From Oceanobacillus halophilus (GTDB taxonomy: Bacteria > Bacillota > Bacilli > Bacillales > Amphibacillaceae), in contig NZ_RBZP01000012.1 in NCBI RefSeq assembly GCF_003628505.1, positions 29,778-93,777 on the forward strand: a stretch of 64,000 nt of DNA. Reading direction: 5' to 3'. Position 1 is the stretch's first letter. Each line of letters opens with the position of its first letter. Positions 1-8,413 of this stretch are shown here, one piece after another. Both the position numbers and the translations under genes were made by a program. The notes beneath the pieces are model-generated. The model worked only from the letters and a program-made list of their open reading frames with translations. It was not told where the DNA came from and made no database searches.

Positions 1-119
1 AAATCAAATATTATTATGGCGTATGCGGAATAAGCATGAAGGACAGTGAATCAAAACTATCTGTGCTGGAGAAAGCAATGGCGGAACGAATGGAAGAAAT
101 GCTGTCTATTAAAGTATAA
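1..119 (+). CDS. 3' end of an unidentified gene
   Basis: An open frame runs in from the left edge (frame 3) and stops with TAA at 117-119. The 38 visible C-terminal residues end in a charged helix-like stretch (KLSVLEKAMAERMEEMLS). No family can be recognised from so short a piece. It could also be chance, but the codon usage looks ordinary and the frame is continuous to the edge. It precedes the riboswitch-controlled TerC gene by about 95 bp and no terminator is visible between them. Confidence 0.4.
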   Translation, partial: IKYYYGVCGISMKDSESKLSVLEKAMAERMEEMLSIKV

Positions 120-211
120 TAAGGCTTCATAGTGCGTTTGCTCAATTCGATTAACTGTCATCCTATTTGACATATTTGAAAATAACATGTTTAATAGATA
201 AATATGAATCC

Positions 212-304
212 TTAAAGGGGAGTAGCTGTACAATTTAAGTCGTCATTACGAGATAATCATCTCCGGCTTGATTGGCAACAAATGTTGTTAGCGAGACCTT
301 TACC
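212..304 (+). promoter_or_regulatory. yybP-ykoY manganese riboswitch aptamer
   Basis: The stretch has the family's hallmarks: AAAGGGGAGTAGC at 214-226, a TCATCTCCGGCTTG block at 257-270, and GCGAGACC at 291-298. AAAGG near 214 can pair with CCTTT at 297-301 to close P1. Known yybP-ykoY RNAs bind Mn2+ and often sit upstream of TerC or metal-transport genes, which matches the gene that follows. The P1 3' strand overlaps the terminator's 5' arm, so ligand binding should favour read-through (an ON switch). Confidence 0.93.
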
Positions 305-328
305 ACGAACAGGTAAAGGTCTATTTTT
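295..328 (+). terminator. Riboswitch expression-platform terminator
   Basis: GACCTTTACC (295-304) pairs perfectly with GGTAAAGGTC (312-321) and is followed by a T-rich tail. It shares its 5' arm with P1 of the Mn aptamer, so the two folds exclude each other. Confidence 0.9.
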
Positions 329-375
329 GTGTCTTTTACCTGTTGGTGAGACCAACTTTTTAAGGAGAGAAGTAC

Positions 376-1179
376 ATGGGAGCAGAATTAATCATCGAGT
401 ATTTATGGGTATTAGTAGTGCTTGTTGCCCTTGAAGGGTTACTGGCGGCTGATAATGCCTTAGTTTTAGCAATAATGGTAAGGCATCTACCCGAAAAACA
501 GCGAAAAAGAGCTTTATTCTATGGTCTGGCTGGTGCATTTGTCCTTCGTTTCGGCTCGCTATTCGTCATTTCATTCTTAGTTGATGTGTGGCAGGTTCAA
601 GCGCTTGGAGCAATTTATCTTTTATTTATTTCATTTAAGAATCTGTATGACAGGTTTAAACCGAAGAAACCGGATGACGAAGAAGCTGACAAAGCAAAAC
701 GAGAGAAAGAGGAAATTCACGAAGCGTCACCGAAGGAATTTTGGTGGACGGTGGTCAAAGTGGAATTTGCCGATCTTGCCTTTGCAGTAGACTCCATTCT
801 AGCAGCGGTTGCTTTAGCAGTAGCACTTCCGCCTAGTGGCTTAGGTACAGTTGGAAGTCTGGATGCAGGGCAATTCGCGGTTATCTTTGCAGGAGGTATG
901 ATTGGTCTAATCATCATGCGTTTTGCAGCCAATATCTTTGTCGGTCTACTTCATGATCGCCCAGGCCTAGAGGTTGCAGCCTTTGTGATTGTAGGTTGGG
1001 TTGGTGTGAAACTAATGCTTATGGTATTTGCCCACGAAGCCATTGGATGGATACCGCATGACTTCCCACACTCAACGGTATGGAAAGTTATCTTCTACGG
1101 AACCTTAGTGTTAATCGCATTAATCGGCTGGTTCTCAAGCCCTAAAAAGGAAACAGAGAAACAGCATGTGCAAGCATAA
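376..1179 (+). CDS. ykoY: TerC-family membrane protein (YkoY/MeeY type)
   Basis: The 267-residue integral membrane protein has the two TerC signature segments, AADNALVLA at about 24-32 and FAVDSILAAVAL at about 136-147. Their Asp/Asn residues lie inside membrane helices. A charged cytoplasmic loop spans about 92-120. B. subtilis TerC proteins (YceF, YkoY) are linked to Mn2+ handling and to loading metal onto secreted enzymes, which fits the Mn riboswitch immediately upstream. The ATG follows TAAGGAGAG with good spacing. It appears monocistronic, closed by a hairpin terminator 10 bp after the stop. Family assignment is firm; transport direction is not shown by the sequence. Confidence 0.93.
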   Translation: MGAELIIEYLWVLVVLVALEGLLAADNALVLAIMVRHLPEKQRKRALFYGLAGAFVLRFGSLFVISFLVDVWQVQALGAIYLLFISFKNLYDRFKPKKPDDEEADKAKREKEEIHEASPKEFWWTVVKVEFADLAFAVDSILAAVALAVALPPSGLGTVGSLDAGQFAVIFAGGMIGLIIMRFAANIFVGLLHDRPGLEVAAFVIVGWVGVKLMLMVFAHEAIGWIPHDFPHSTVWKVIFYGTLVLIALIGWFSSPKKETEKQHVQA

Positions 1180-1188
1180 ATAATTGTT

Positions 1189-1224
1189 AAAAGCAGCTAT
1201 TCTATAGGAGTAGCTGCTTTTTTT
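1189..1224 (+). terminator. Intrinsic terminator after ykoY
   Basis: AAGCAGCT and AGTAGCTGCTT form a stem followed by an uninterrupted T-run. Confidence 0.85.
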
Positions 1225-1333
1225 AAAAGATAAATAATAAAAATAATTTTAACCAGCAAATTCAGTAAAGGAAGAGCGGATACGAGTTTTTCTAATGAGT
1301 TATGTTTTGTGAGATGAAAGGAGAGAATGGAGT

Positions 1334-1693
1334 ATGCCTGTAAAGATAAAACGAATCTATGAAGATGTTGATAAAAATGATGGAGTAAGAATTTTAGTTG
1401 ATCGTATTTGGCCACGGGGGATGTCCAAGGAGAAAGCAAACATAGACTACTGGCTGAAACAAATAGCCCCAACCACTGATTTACGAAAATGGTTCAACCA
1501 TGACCCAGAAAAATTTGATGAATTTAAGGAAAAGTATATACAAGAACTAGAAAGCGGCAAACAGAAAGAAGAGCTCATTAAATTAAAAGATATAGTAAAG
1601 GCAAACCAAACCATTACTTTGTTATATGCAGCAAAAGATAAAAAGCATAATCAAGCCATTATATTGCAGGAAATAATTGAGGACGAACTATGA
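1334..1693 (+). CDS. DUF488-family protein
   Basis: The 119-residue soluble protein begins KIKRIYEDVDKNDGVRILVD and continues RIWPRGMSKEKANIDYW, the conserved N-terminal core of the DUF488 (YeaO-like) family. WFNHDPEKFDEF lies at about 53-64. Function of the family is not established. GAAAGGAGAG precedes the start. The last codons and stop lie inside a perfect inverted repeat shared with the convergent DUF4003 gene, so its own 3' end also works as terminator DNA. Confidence 0.88.
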   Translation: MPVKIKRIYEDVDKNDGVRILVDRIWPRGMSKEKANIDYWLKQIAPTTDLRKWFNHDPEKFDEFKEKYIQELESGKQKEELIKLKDIVKANQTITLLYAAKDKKHNQAIILQEIIEDEL

Positions 1694-1713
1694 TAGTCCG
1701 TCCTCAATTATTT
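1671..1713. terminator. Bidirectional terminator shared by two convergent genes
   Basis: AAATAATTGAGGAC (1671-1684) and its exact reverse complement (1700-1713) form a 14-bp perfect stem. It contains both stop codons: TGA 1691-1693 on + and the DUF4003 stop at 1706-1704 on -. The A/T-rich outer arms give a T-run in either direction. Confidence 0.85.
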
Positions 1714-2675
1714 CCATTAGTTGCAGCACTCGCAGAAGCTGCAGCCATTGTAGAGACCATTACTGCTTGCTGTGCCTGAAGAATCGTTTCTAATGTCGTG
1801 TAAATGCTTGTTTCAGCTAGTCCACTAGCTTCAAGCTTATCGTTAATAAACAAGCTTACCGCGATAATAAGATTCATCTCTTTTTGCCACTTTATATGAT
1901 CATTAAGTTTGTCGTAAACAGCAATGATCGTGTCCATATTACATTCTTCTTTAGGTAAGAGTGATAGCATTCCGATAATCGGATAATACATTCTTTTTCT
2001 CCGAATTCCTTTTTCCTTAAAACTATCAGACACTTCTATGCTGCGGTTTATAAGCTGATTCGCACTTGTATCACTATCCAATGAGAGAATATGGCTTAAA
2101 AACTGCAAATCATTTCCTTTAGAGAACCCATTTTTACTTAACTCCTCATAGAAATGTTCAATATGGGAAATCAAATCTGGACGTTCTTCAAACGCTAGCA
2201 GGGCGGCAAGTGGATAATCACTAGTCCCTGTTAAGAAGAAATGTTCTTTCTTCATTTCATCGTAAATTTCCTTTGCTTTATGGATAACAGATTGTGAATC
2301 TTGAATCCTATCTCTATTTGTTAAAACAATAGAAGCGGCCATATAAGTAAATGTACCACTGCTGAATTTAACTTTTCGAAACGCTTGATATAAATGAAAA
2401 AGGGTTGAAACCTCGCTTTTGGGATGATCAAAGTTCACATCCAGTAAAGCTCCAGTCGTAAAGCGGGGATGGGATTTCATGGAAGAAAAAAGACTAGCCT
2501 TTCTTTTAATTTCATCTGCAACTTCAAAGAAACGTTTTATATCCAGTTCTTTTTGATTCATTACATAAATAGATGCAATGGTCATCAAAATTCTTTTATC
2601 AGAAACCTTCCACTTCATGTTCATTCGTAGTTTTTCATATATATCAATATAATCCGTAACTTTGTTATCATACAT
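1704..2675 (-). CDS. DUF4003-family protein
   Basis: The 323-residue protein is predicted soluble and largely helical. It starts MYDNKVTDYIDIYEKLRMNM and contains the SHPRFTTGALLDVNFDHP block (about 65-82) seen in DUF4003 proteins of Bacillaceae. It ends in a low-complexity Ala/Ser tail (AAASASAATNGNN). No enzymatic motif is evident and the function is unknown. The gene is convergent with the DUF488 gene with a 10-bp gap between stops, and it reads towards the shared hairpin. Confidence 0.8.
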   Translation of the reverse strand: MYDNKVTDYIDIYEKLRMNMKWKVSDKRILMTIASIYVMNQKELDIKRFFEVADEIKRKASLFSSMKSHPRFTTGALLDVNFDHPKSEVSTLFHLYQAFRKVKFSSGTFTYMAASIVLTNRDRIQDSQSVIHKAKEIYDEMKKEHFFLTGTSDYPLAALLAFEERPDLISHIEHFYEELSKNGFSKGNDLQFLSHILSLDSDTSANQLINRSIEVSDSFKEKGIRRKRMYYPIIGMLSLLPKEECNMDTIIAVYDKLNDHIKWQKEMNLIIAVSLFINDKLEASGLAETSIYTTLETILQAQQAVMVSTMAAASASAATNGNN

Positions 2676-2829
2676 AGACGGGAGCTCCTTTCCATTCCTT
2701 ATTAATTAGTACGATTCATCTTGGTAAAAAGTTTCATGAATATGACAATGTAAAGTTTATGTAAATAGGATGGTTTTGAATTGGTTGGTATGTTAATTTT
2801 ATGGGAGAGAAAATGATGAGGAGGGAGTT

Positions 2830-4008
2830 ATGAGAAAAAAGGGTTCTCTACTGGAAATTTTAGGTGCTTCACTTAAGCTGGGATTAACGTCATTTGGCGG
2901 ACCAGTTGCACACTTAGCCTATTTTAAAGATGAATATGTAGATAAGCGAAAGTGGCTGAATGATAAATTGTACGCAGACATTATCGCCTTATGTCAATTT
3001 TTGCCTGGCCCTGCAAGTAGCCAAGTTGGAATTGCCATTGGCTTGCTGCGCGGAGGACTATTAGGTGGTTTGGTTTCATGGTTTGGTTTTACCATTCCTT
3101 CCGTTATCGTCCTTATTACTTTTGCCCTACTTTTTCAGACGTATACGTTAGGTGATGCTACCTTTATTGCTAGTCTGAAAATTGTTGCTGTAGCAGTAGT
3201 CGCGCATGCCATTTTTGGGATGGGACAGAAATTAACACCTGACCGCCCTCGCATAGCCATTGCGCTAATAGCTTTATTTATTTTACTTGCATTCCCTTCC
3301 GCATGGATGCAAATAGCAATTATTATTGGTGCAGCTTTAATTGGTTATTTGATGTTTTCCAAAGAGGCAGAATCGAAACTACATCCAATTAAAATATCCA
3401 TTACGAAAACACAAGGAATTATTTCTCTTTCTATATTAGCCATATTATTAATCGGGCTTCCTATCGCTGCGCAGGTGACGACAAATAGTTATGTCACGAT
3501 TTTTGATATGTTCTTCCGTGTTGGCTCCATTGTATTCGGAGGAGGCCATGTCGTACTCCCCTTAATGGAGCAGCAAGTGGTTCCGAATGGGCTGTTAACA
3601 AGCAGTGAGTTTTTAGCTGGTTATGGGATGGCAAATGCTGTTCCAGGTCCGTTATTTACATTTTCTAGTTATATAGGGACTATGATAAATGGTATTACGG
3701 GTGGAATTATTGCAACGATAGCGATGTTTTTGCCATCTTTCTTACTCATAATAGGGACGCTGCCATTTTTAAGTGAGCTAAGAAATCGCTCCAGATTTCA
3801 GGGAATATTGGCTGGTGTAAATGCTAGTGTAGTAGGAATTTTGCTGGCTGCCTTTTACGATCCAGTATTTACGAGTGGGATTACGAATGGAGTTGACTTT
3901 GCCCTTGCAGCAGTTTTATTTGCCTTGCTTCGTTTCTGGAAAAAACCAGCATGGATGATCGTTATAATAGGTGTAGTTCTTGGGGAAATTCTTCATTATA
4001 TGTTTTAA
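2830..4008 (+). CDS. chrA: Chromate transporter, long-chain two-domain form
   Basis: At 392 residues this is the long-chain type, with two homologous CHR halves in one polypeptide. The N-half carries the LTSFGGPVAHLAYF block (about 18-31) and LCQFLPGPASSQVGIAIG (about 54-71). The C-half repeats FGGGHVVLPLMEQQVV and NAVPGPLFTFSSYIG. About ten hydrophobic segments are visible. The family exports chromate and can move sulfate-like anions; the natural substrate here is inferred. GAGGAGGGAG precedes the ATG. The OsmC-type gene follows 37 bp later in the same direction, so the two may be co-transcribed. Confidence 0.92.
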   Translation: MRKKGSLLEILGASLKLGLTSFGGPVAHLAYFKDEYVDKRKWLNDKLYADIIALCQFLPGPASSQVGIAIGLLRGGLLGGLVSWFGFTIPSVIVLITFALLFQTYTLGDATFIASLKIVAVAVVAHAIFGMGQKLTPDRPRIAIALIALFILLAFPSAWMQIAIIIGAALIGYLMFSKEAESKLHPIKISITKTQGIISLSILAILLIGLPIAAQVTTNSYVTIFDMFFRVGSIVFGGGHVVLPLMEQQVVPNGLLTSSEFLAGYGMANAVPGPLFTFSSYIGTMINGITGGIIATIAMFLPSFLLIIGTLPFLSELRNRSRFQGILAGVNASVVGILLAAFYDPVFTSGITNGVDFALAAVLFALLRFWKKPAWMIVIIGVVLGEILHYMF

Positions 4009-4045
4009 TAGTTGTGTGTAAAAAGATTGTTGAGGTGAGTAGTAC

Positions 4046-4486
4046 ATGGCTGAACATCATTTCCATTTAAAAGCAAATTGGCCTGGTGGAAGAAATAGTG
4101 AAGGCTACATTGAGGCAGGGAATTTAAAAACAAAAATCTCCATTCCACCTGAAATGGATGGACCTGGAATTGGCACGAATCCTGACGAAATGCTGTTAGG
4201 TGCAGCAGCGACCTGTTATATTATTACACTCGCCGCCATGATTGAACGTGCAAAATTACCATTAAATGAGATGTCTCTAGAGTCCGAGGGCATTGTCGAC
4301 GTAACGAAAGGTGTTTTCACATATAAGAAAATCATCCATCGACCATCCGTTTCCCTACAATCACAGGCAACAGCGGAAGAAAGAGAAAAACTGAAACAAC
4401 TAGTAGAAAAAGCAGAAAAAAGCTGCATGATATCTCGCGCAATCCAAGGTAACGTAGAACTTGAATTGGACGCTAGGTTGTCTTGA
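4046..4486 (+). CDS. OsmC-family peroxiredoxin-like protein
   Basis: The 146-residue protein has the OsmC/Ohr fold signature. LLGAAATCYIITLAAMIERA (about 51-70) supplies the first redox cysteine and EKAEKSCMISRAIQGN (about 121-136) the second. OsmC/Ohr proteins reduce organic hydroperoxides using this cysteine pair. It resembles the SACOL1771-type subgroup of Firmicutes more than OhrA/OhrB. A terminator lies about 115 bp downstream. Substrate is not predictable from sequence. Confidence 0.85.
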   Translation: MAEHHFHLKANWPGGRNSEGYIEAGNLKTKISIPPEMDGPGIGTNPDEMLLGAAATCYIITLAAMIERAKLPLNEMSLESEGIVDVTKGVFTYKKIIHRPSVSLQSQATAEEREKLKQLVEKAEKSCMISRAIQGNVELELDARLS

Positions 4487-4600
4487 GAGATAAGTAAGTA
4501 TAAAGACTTCTCTATAACCATAAGAACTAATGAGAGTTGTTCTTAAGAATATGTGACTGTTCATTCTTAAAATGTACTGGGCTCTAAAATACCATTGCGA

Positions 4601-4644
4601 AAAAAAGGGTAGCTAACTTCTATCGAAGCGCTACCCTTTTTTGT
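4601..4644 (+). terminator. Intrinsic terminator after the OsmC gene
   Basis: AAAGGGTAGC and GCTACCCTTT form a stem with a T-run on the + strand and an A-run on the 5' side, so it may also act in reverse. Confidence 0.85.
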
Positions 4645-4799
4645 TCATGATCAACCATACATAGACAGAATTTTCATAGTTCAATTGATTTAAGATTTTA
4701 CCTTGATAATACCAGGAACTAGTTGTATATTTAAAGCATACTATTTTCATATGATTAATATATTTTAACAGAACAAATAAATAAAAGGAGGAATAATAC

Positions 4800-6194
4800 A
4801 TGGATATGTTATTCATTACCGTTAATATCGCAGTTTTATTAGCAATTATAGGTTTATTAGTGTATATGCAAAAGAAACATGTTTCCTTTTCCAAGCGCGT
4901 ATTTACAGGTATGGGACTAGGAATAGTTCTAGGAGTTGTTTTGCAAGCCATCTACGGAAATGGATCAGAAATACTAACCGCTACAACCGAATGGTACACC
5001 ATTGTTGGTAGTGGGTATGTTCGCCTGCTTATGGTGATTGTTGTGCCGTTGGTAATGGTGTCTATTATTCGAGCAATCATTAATCTGGAAAAAACAAAAG
5101 ATCTTGGGAAGATGGCAGGATGGATTATCGGTATCCTTATCTCAACCGCTATGGTTGCTGCACTCGTTGGTATAGGATCATCACTATTATTTGATTTAAA
5201 TGCGGAGCAAATCGAAGCAGGGCAAGCCGAAAATGAACGTGCAGAGTCACTGGAAGCACGCTTTGCAGATATGGAAAACCAAACAACACCACAGCGAATT
5301 TTAAACTTTATTCCTAATAATATCTTTCTAGATATGACAGGGGACCGGCCAACATCTACCATTGCCGTAGTTCTATTCTCCATTATTGTAGGGATTGCAG
5401 TTCTGGGAGTAAGAAGGAAAAATCCGGAACAAGCAGATTTATTTATTAAGATTGTCAATTCGTTATATGCCGTTGTTATGCGTATTGTCACGTTGATTCT
5501 ACGCCTCACTCCTTTTGGCGTTTTAGCATTAATGACAAACATGGTCGCAAGTACAAACTTTGCAGGAATCATCGAACTAGGGAAATTTGTCTTAGCTTCT
5601 TACGTTGCACTAATTGCAATGTTTATCATTCATTTAATTCTAGTTGGTGTATTTGGACTAAATCCTATGACATATTTGAAAAAGGTTATACCAGTATTAG
5701 GCTTTGCCTTTACTTCTCGTTCTAGTGCTGGAACCATTCCATTAAATATTCAGTCACAAAGGCAAGCTCTAGGTGTTAACGAAGGGGTTGCAAATATGTC
5801 TGCTTCATTCGGTGCGACGATGGGGCAAAATGGTTGTGCTGGTATTTACCCAGCTATGTTAGCCGTCATGATTGCACCAACAGTTGGAATAGACCCCCTA
5901 TCACCAGGGTTCCTATTACAACTTGTACTTATCATTGGAATCAGTTCATTTGGAGTAGCCGGTGTCGGCGGCGGAGCTACATTCGCCGCAATTATCGTTC
6001 TATCGTCCATGGGTCTTCCAGTCGGCCTAGCAGGTTTATTAATTTCCGTGGAAGCATTAATCGACATGGGAAGAACGGCATTGAATGTAAATGGATCCAT
6101 GGTTTCTGGTGCTATTACTTCTCGTGTATTGGGGAATTTAGATCATCAAACATTTAATGATAAGAATGCAGAGACGGAGAAGATTGCGATATAG
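4800..6194 (+). CDS. tcyP: L-cystine:cation symporter TcyP
   Basis: The 464-residue transporter belongs to the dicarboxylate/amino acid:cation symporter family. Visible signatures are the serine-rich re-entrant loop FAFTSRSSAGTIPLNIQSQ (about 301-319), NMSASFGATMGQNGCAGIYP (about 332-351), and VAGVGGGATFAAIIVLSSMGLP. Length and N-terminus match Bacillus TcyP (YhcL), the Na+-dependent cystine importer. AAAAGGAGG with 7-8 nt spacing defines the start. It is flanked by terminators and so stands alone. In B. subtilis tcyP answers to sulfur supply; no S-box is visible upstream here. Confidence 0.92.
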   Translation: MDMLFITVNIAVLLAIIGLLVYMQKKHVSFSKRVFTGMGLGIVLGVVLQAIYGNGSEILTATTEWYTIVGSGYVRLLMVIVVPLVMVSIIRAIINLEKTKDLGKMAGWIIGILISTAMVAALVGIGSSLLFDLNAEQIEAGQAENERAESLEARFADMENQTTPQRILNFIPNNIFLDMTGDRPTSTIAVVLFSIIVGIAVLGVRRKNPEQADLFIKIVNSLYAVVMRIVTLILRLTPFGVLALMTNMVASTNFAGIIELGKFVLASYVALIAMFIIHLILVGVFGLNPMTYLKKVIPVLGFAFTSRSSAGTIPLNIQSQRQALGVNEGVANMSASFGATMGQNGCAGIYPAMLAVMIAPTVGIDPLSPGFLLQLVLIIGISSFGVAGVGGGATFAAIIVLSSMGLPVGLAGLLISVEALIDMGRTALNVNGSMVSGAITSRVLGNLDHQTFNDKNAETEKIAI

Positions 6195-6236
6195 ATTTTT
6201 TATAGAGATAGGTACTAATAATGAACATTTTCTAAT

Positions 6237-6270
6237 AAAGAAGGGAATCCTCCCTTCTTTTATTTTTTTT
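6237..6270 (+). terminator. Intrinsic terminator after tcyP
   Basis: AAAGAAGGGA and TCCCTTCTTT form a tight hairpin followed by a long T-run. Confidence 0.88.
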
Positions 6271-6398
6271 CATATAATTGTCATAATACATACATAAAAG
6301 GTTCGGAATTAACAGTATTTTTACACTATAATAGAACTATGGAACTATATATGTATAATTAATAAGTTTATGGTAATGAAAAGGGGGGTTCCAAATGA

Positions 6399-7592
6399 AT
6401 GAAGGTATTAATAGTTCTTATGACCACAATTATTTTTATTTTTATCCCTGTTACTGGTAAAGAACAATATACTGTCAAGGCTTTAGATCTTAGCCTGCTA
6501 AAAATTCAAAATTTGGATGCGGATTATTCAGAAGAGACTAATGAATTAGTATTAGATATTCATGGAGTGGTTTTATTGTCAATTAGTACTAATACTCATT
6601 ATATATATAAGTTACCTGAGGAATTCAAATTTATATTAGAACATCCTGAAATTCGAAATGCTGCAGAGATTACTATTGAAAAGGGTATTAGTCCTATAAG
6701 AACCATAAACGGAGATCAACTGACCATCAATAAGGATAGGGGAACCATAGAGGGTGCGACTACAATTCAATTAGGACTCATTTCTACATTGAGTGCGAAA
6801 CTGAAAATTAATCTATCACAATTAGGAGTAGATTCCTTACCTACATCTGATAATGGATTATTGAAATTTTATGGAATAGCTACTACAAAAGGAGTTGTTG
6901 ACTTAGATATTATTGTTACTGAAGGTGGTAGTGATGAGTTAAAAACATCTCTTGTAGCTCCTGTGGTTCATGATGTTACAGACCAAGATACGGTAATTAC
7001 TGGGACAGGAAAAGCAAATACTACGGTTGAAGTTATCACTCTAGATGGAACCTATAATGGAAGGGTAGATCAAGATGGGAATTTGAGTGTTGACGTGCCA
7101 CTACAAAAAGCTGGAACGGAAATTACCGTAATCCTCACAGATGAAGAAGGAAATAAAAGTAAGCCAACATCAACAATAGTTATTGGTACTATTTTGGAGT
7201 TATTTGTCCCTGATGAAATTCAGTTTAAAGAAACTAAGATTGGATTTGAAGAGATTATCATTCCTAGAATAGAAAGTGATTGGGCGATTGATGTTCGTGA
7301 TACACGTGGTGAAGGTTCAAGCTGGAAATTAAAAGCAAAGGCAACAACGCCGCTTACAGCTACTAACGGACACTCGCTAAGTCCTGAAACTATAATATTT
7401 TATAATAATAATATGGCGACCTATTTAAAAGATGAAGTTATCATTCAGGAAGGAACTACAGGTAAAGAGGAATTAACTACTATTACTTGGGATAAGGACG
7501 AAGGAATACTATTGAAATTAAATCCTATGGAAGCGCAACCGGGAGTAGAGTATACTACCACAGTGCAATGGACTTTAGAAGATACTCCGTAA
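6399..7592 (+). CDS. WxL-domain surface protein with Ig-like module
   Basis: The 397-residue secreted protein has a short hydrophobic signal segment (residues 1-17), then a beta-rich unknown region (about 25-185). An Ig-like repeat follows (about 190-262, GTGKANTTVEVITLDGTYNG), typical of Firmicute adhesins. The C-terminal WxL domain (about 265-397) has SSWKLKAKA and a terminal VQWTLEDTP. WxL domains bind peptidoglycan non-covalently. Two ATGs overlap at 6395 and 6399; only 6399 opens the long frame, 8-12 nt after AAGGGGGG. It is the first gene of a three-gene WxL/DUF916 cluster. Ligand is unknown. Confidence 0.8.
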   Translation: MKVLIVLMTTIIFIFIPVTGKEQYTVKALDLSLLKIQNLDADYSEETNELVLDIHGVVLLSISTNTHYIYKLPEEFKFILEHPEIRNAAEITIEKGISPIRTINGDQLTINKDRGTIEGATTIQLGLISTLSAKLKINLSQLGVDSLPTSDNGLLKFYGIATTKGVVDLDIIVTEGGSDELKTSLVAPVVHDVTDQDTVITGTGKANTTVEVITLDGTYNGRVDQDGNLSVDVPLQKAGTEITVILTDEEGNKSKPTSTIVIGTILELFVPDEIQFKETKIGFEEIIIPRIESDWAIDVRDTRGEGSSWKLKAKATTPLTATNGHSLSPETIIFYNNNMATYLKDEVIIQEGTTGKEELTTITWDKDEGILLKLNPMEAQPGVEYTTTVQWTLEDTP

Positions 7593-7617
7593 AATACTTT
7601 ATATAGGAGTGATTTGT

Positions 7618-8340
7618 ATGTGGGAACGGATGGGCTTTTTGTTTATTGCAGTTATATTCTTAACGTTTTTATTAGGTATGTCTAATGTAGATGCAGAAGG
7701 TGTTTCTAAAGGGGATTCAAAAGCAAGTATTTCGTTTATTGAGGATACCGATTCTAATGATATTTTGGACCCTACAGATCCTGATGAACCATATGAACCA
7801 GGTGAAGGCGATGATGGAAAAACAGATAATAGTGGGCCGTTGAGTATAGATTATGTACCCAAGTTAGACTTTGGAAAACAGACTATCTCATTAATAGATA
7901 AAACTTATCATACTAAAAATGTAGAGCCATTTATTCAAGTTACTGATAAACGTGGAGAAGCAACAGGGTGGACTGTAACCGTCAGTGCTACTCCTTTTGA
8001 ATCAGATGATGACCAATTAGAAGGTGCAAAAATAAAATTCCAAAATGCAACAATAGTAACTCATACGAACTATGTGGATTATGGAGCGCCAATACCAATA
8101 AATAACGGAGACATAGAATTAACAACTGATAATGTGACTAAACCGGTAGTTTATGCTGAAGAAGGTAAAGGTCGTGGCTCCTGGTTAACTAGATGGTTTC
8201 CAACAGATGAAAGCCCGGAAAACCTCAATGACAGTGTATCTTTAACTGTAATAGGAGGAACAGCAAAAGATGAAATGTACACTTCCACCTTAACATGGAC
8301 ACTAGAAAATACTCCACAAGCACCAGAAGTGGAAGAATGA
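7618..8340 (+). CDS. WxL-domain cell-surface protein
   Basis: The 240-residue secreted protein has a signal peptide (about 1-24), an Asp/Pro/Glu-rich linker (TDPDEPYEPGEGDDGKTD) and a C-terminal WxL domain. The domain runs from LSIDYVPKLDFG through GWTVTVSATPF to the final STLTWTLENTPQAPEVEE. ATG 7618 is chosen because AGGAG at 7605-7609 is 8 nt upstream; an in-frame GTG at 7609 overlaps that ribosome site. It follows the first WxL gene by 25 bp. It probably sits in the wall with the DUF916 partner encoded next, which is known in csc-type clusters. Confidence 0.82.
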   Translation: MWERMGFLFIAVIFLTFLLGMSNVDAEGVSKGDSKASISFIEDTDSNDILDPTDPDEPYEPGEGDDGKTDNSGPLSIDYVPKLDFGKQTISLIDKTYHTKNVEPFIQVTDKRGEATGWTVTVSATPFESDDDQLEGAKIKFQNATIVTHTNYVDYGAPIPINNGDIELTTDNVTKPVVYAEEGKGRGSWLTRWFPTDESPENLNDSVSLTVIGGTAKDEMYTSTLTWTLENTPQAPEVEE

Positions 8341-8350
8341 ACTAGAGAAC

Positions 8351-8388
8351 TTGGCACTCCCCTTATGCATAGAGTGCCAATTTATTTT
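8351..8388 (+). terminator. Intergenic terminator/attenuator inside the WxL cluster
   Basis: TTGGCACTC (8351-8359) and GAGTGCCAA (8372-8380) form a 9-bp perfect stem, followed by TTTATTTT. It lies between the second WxL gene and the DUF916 gene, so it may lower expression of the last gene. Confidence 0.7.
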
Positions 8389-8413
8389 AGAATGTAATGA
8401 CGGTGGTGAGATA

